From the NCBI GenBank assembly GCA_964602445.1, contig CAZRQV010000001.1:1-64000 (forward strand): 64,000 nucleotides of DNA. The letters are read 5' to 3'. Below, piece by piece: positions 61,874 through 64,000 of the stretch. The DNA comes from HGM12587 sp964602445 (GTDB lineage Bacteria; Bacillota; Clostridia; Lachnospirales; Lachnospiraceae). The notes beneath the pieces are model-generated. The model was not told where the DNA came from. It did not search any database and was given only the letters and a program-made list of their open reading frames with translations. Each line of letters begins with the position of its first letter. Position 1 is the first letter of the stretch. The position numbers and the translations under genes were made by a program.

Positions 61874-62902
61874 ATGAACAGAGGGAGAGATGTTCGTTAT
61901 GATGTGATCCGTGTTACTGCGATGCTGTTTGTCATTGCAGTTCACGTGAATCCCAAGCCGTTTAATTCATTTCCATGGTTTAAAGATGTATTTGACGATA
62001 TCATTTATACCTGCAACGGTATGTTTTTTATGCTGAGCGGTCTTTTTGCAATGAAAAAGACATGTTCTGTCAAAGAAGAATATGGGACATATTATAAGAA
62101 AAAGTTTCTTTCGATTCTTTTACCTTATGTGATCATGACATTTATCCTGTATGGATATGACTTTTATCAGTCAGGGAGAGCATTTTCGCTGCGTTTGTTT
62201 GTAGAAGAAACGATCAATCAGCTGACTGCATTAAATATCGAACACCATTTGTGGTTTATGTATTCTTTGATTGGTCTGCTGTTAAGTGCTCCGTTCTTTG
62301 CAAAAATGCTGCATGCCATGTCCGATTGGGAAGTAAAGCTGCTTTTTTGGATGAGCATTGGCTGGAATGCGGTCAGTATTTATCTGATTAATGATCTTGG
62401 CTGGAACTTTCACTACGGAAAGTGGCTGATGGCATCTTGGACAATCTACTTTTTCTTAGGACATTTCCATGATCGTATTATTCAGGAAGAAAATAAAAAG
62501 AAATGGTATGTTCTTGGAATTGCAGGATTTCTGATCACGGTGTTGTGGAAGTATTTGCTGCCGGTAGAAAATCACAGTGCGAAAGATTTTGCACCAGCGT
62601 ATACCTTCTGGGTGATCGGCTTGTATACATTTTTGCTGTACGAAGTAAAGATATCCTGGGAATGGCTGAAAAAATTGATCACGTTTCTTGCAAAACATTC
62701 GTTTACTGTGTATATGGTTCATTATGTGATCCTTGAGATTATCGGTCAGCGCTTTTTTGAAAATGCTTCAGCAAAGATTGGTTTTATCGTTACGTATGGA
62801 TTATGTCTGGTCTGTTCCGTGGCTTTTGCAGTAATATTTGACTGGATCATGGAACAGTTTCTGCAGAAACCGCTGAAGCGTCTTTGGAAAATGGCACCGT
62901 AA
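61874..62902 (+). CDS. Acyltransferase 3 family membrane protein
   Basis: A 342-residue membrane protein with about ten hydrophobic segments. The start MNRGRDVRYDVIRVTAMLFV with VIAVHVNP includes the conserved R-x-D-x-I-R and catalytic-type His of acyltransferase 3 (OafA/WecH) proteins. These move acyl groups onto surface sugars or wall polymers. The substrate is unknown. It begins 3 nt after yebC without a separate strong ribosome binding site, so translational coupling is likely. Confidence 0.85.
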   Translation: MNRGRDVRYDVIRVTAMLFVIAVHVNPKPFNSFPWFKDVFDDIIYTCNGMFFMLSGLFAMKKTCSVKEEYGTYYKKKFLSILLPYVIMTFILYGYDFYQSGRAFSLRLFVEETINQLTALNIEHHLWFMYSLIGLLLSAPFFAKMLHAMSDWEVKLLFWMSIGWNAVSIYLINDLGWNFHYGKWLMASWTIYFFLGHFHDRIIQEENKKKWYVLGIAGFLITVLWKYLLPVENHSAKDFAPAYTFWVIGLYTFLLYEVKISWEWLKKLITFLAKHSFTVYMVHYVILEIIGQRFFENASAKIGFIVTYGLCLVCSVAFAVIFDWIMEQFLQKPLKRLWKMAP

Positions 62903-62964
62903 TGTTTTGAGCTAAGAAACAAACAGGTGTAAGAAAGAAAACGGTCGTTTTCAAGGAGAAGATT

Positions 62965-63432
62965 ATGGAAAACACATATGAGATCATGCGGTGTCCGGAA
63001 ATCTTTTTTGAAGATTTCAAAGAGGCTCTGAAAAATTTTAATAAAAAGAAATATGAAGAACAGTATGAATTCTTAAAAGAAAAATATAAAACGGTTCTGA
63101 ACAGTATTGAAGCAGGGTATCTTCAGGAAACAGATGGCAGAAAGTGGCTGTTTACTGTTTCTGAAAAAGTGGTCGAAGCTGCGGAAAAAACAGTAAGATC
63201 GAAAAAATGGAAATACCAGCAGAAAACAGTACAATATGATTGTAATCTGTTTCTGGTGACCTATTTGCTGCCGCTGATTCAAGGTTATGAAGGCAGCATG
63301 GCAGAACCGTTTGCTGAAATTCTGGCAGAGAATTGGAATCAGAAATTCGGAACGCAGATGAAAGCAGGAACTTACGAACAGATTCAGGCAGGATTCACAA
63401 ATACGATCTTAGGAATCAAAATCGGAAAGTAG
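62965..63432 (+). CDS. Hypothetical protein
   Basis: A 155-residue soluble protein I do not recognise. It is Lys/Glu-rich with predicted helices (KEALKNFNKKKYEEQYEFLK), a central VQYDCNLFLVTYLLPLI hydrophobic stretch too short and mixed for a clear membrane helix, and ends GFTNTILGIKIGK. A good AAGGAGAAG site precedes the ATG. It lies 11 nt before metY, so it may be co-transcribed, but its function is not apparent. Confidence 0.7.
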   Translation: MENTYEIMRCPEIFFEDFKEALKNFNKKKYEEQYEFLKEKYKTVLNSIEAGYLQETDGRKWLFTVSEKVVEAAEKTVRSKKWKYQQKTVQYDCNLFLVTYLLPLIQGYEGSMAEPFAEILAENWNQKFGTQMKAGTYEQIQAGFTNTILGIKIGK

Positions 63433-63443
63433 GGGGGATACAT

Positions 63444-64000
63444 ATGAGTAAAAAATTCAGACCGGATACAATCTGTATTCAGGGTGGTTGGAAACCATCC
63501 AAAGGAGAACCGAGAGTTCTTCCGATCTATCAGAGTACAACATTTAAATACGACACAACAGAAGAAATGGGTCGTTTGTTTGATTTGGAAGATTCCGGAT
63601 ATTTTTATACAAGACTGGCCAATCCAACCAGTGATGCCGTAGCATCGAAGATTGCAGAACTGGAAGGCGGTGTTGCTGCTATTCTGACATCTTCAGGACA
63701 GGCTGCTAATTTCTATGCAATTACGAATATTTGTCAGGCAGGAGATCATGTGATCTGTTCTGCAAAAGTTTATGGCGGTACCTTTAATCTTTGTGCTGCA
63801 ACGATCAAAAAACTGGGAATCGAATGTACCTTCGTAAATCCGGATGCATCCGAAGAAGAAATCGAAGCAGCATTTCAGGAAAACACCAAGTGTGTTGTAG
63901 GCGAAACCATTGCAAATCCGGCATTGGTAATTCTTGATATTGAAAAAATGGCAAAGATTGCACATAAACACGGGGTACCGTTGATCGTAGATAATACGTT
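63444..64000 (+). CDS. metY: O-acetylhomoserine aminocarboxypropyltransferase, 5' part
   Basis: The first 185 codons of a Cys/Met metabolism PLP-dependent enzyme; the gene runs off the right edge of the window. Family marks: IQGGWKPSKGEPRVLPIYQS, the Tyr/Arg pair in GYFYTRLANPTSDAV, and TSSGQAANFYAI for PLP binding; the PLP Lys would lie beyond the edge. It resembles MetY (sulfide onto O-acetylhomoserine, giving homocysteine) more than cystathionine synthase. GGGGGATA precedes the ATG. Confidence 0.88.
   Translation, partial: MSKKFRPDTICIQGGWKPSKGEPRVLPIYQSTTFKYDTTEEMGRLFDLEDSGYFYTRLANPTSDAVASKIAELEGGVAAILTSSGQAANFYAITNICQAGDHVICSAKVYGGTFNLCAATIKKLGIECTFVNPDASEEEIEAAFQENTKCVVGETIANPALVILDIEKMAKIAHKHGVPLIVDNT

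Overview
This window looks like a chromosomal segment of a gut acetogen of the family Lachnospiraceae, most like Blautia. The reasons are moderate GC content, Firmicutes-type ribosome binding sites, a full Wood-Ljungdahl (acetyl-CoA pathway) gene island, and the surrounding Clostridia-type housekeeping order (yceD-rpmF-plsX-acpP-rnc-smc-ftsY; ylxM-ffh-rpsP-khpA-rimM-trmD-rplS; rex-nnr-alr). No rRNA, tRNA or CRISPR array was seen.

Layout. (1) 1-1.34 kb is probably the edge of an integrated mobile element: a phage/ICE-type sigma factor, repeated GTAGCACA motifs and a truncated XRE regulator. (2) 1.4-23 kb is the carbon-fixation island. It starts with a NifX-FKBP fusion and continues with the methylene-THF reductase set (rnfC2-like, metV, metF). 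Next come a His-rich metal protein, CooT and CooC, then CO dehydrogenase, a second CooC-type ATPase and acetyl-CoA synthase. After a 390-bp repeat-filled gap come the corrinoid protein subunits acsD and acsC, the methyltransferase acsE, the reductive activator acsV and a DUF3786 protein. It ends with the folate enzymes fhs, fchA and folD. Together these encode the methyl branch from formate to methyl-THF, methyl transfer to the corrinoid protein, CO2/CO interconversion and acetyl-CoA assembly. No formate dehydrogenase or hydrogenase lies in the window. (3) 23-33 kb carries rlmH, a formate/nitrite-type transporter, a second DUF3786 protein, a ppx-like/ppk1 polyphosphate pair, a GerA/SpoVAF-type germination protein, a HAD phosphatase and a lactonase-fold protein. 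(4) 33.3-35.6 kb is pta-ackA, which turns acetyl-CoA into acetate and ATP and so completes acetogenesis. (5) 35.8-64 kb is lipid synthesis, RNA processing, SRP, ribosome biogenesis, signal peptidases, a secreted lysozyme with CWB2 repeats, an ABC-F protein, the NADH sensor Rex, NAD(P)HX repair, alanine racemase, an orphan MazF, YebC, an acyltransferase and the start of metY.

The most interesting points are these. FolD lacks the residues normally needed for cyclohydrolase activity, which fits the separate fchA gene. Rex-box-like palindromes lie at four promoters (rex, the formate transporter, fhs, and the His-rich/CooT/CooC/CODH operon). A CsoR-family-like GC palindrome sits in the spacer of that last promoter. 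RnfC2 carries its own MetV-like domain. A nested repeat array separates acsB from acsD. The promoter of the SRP operon lies partly inside a terminator hairpin. All regulatory claims are from sequence inspection only.
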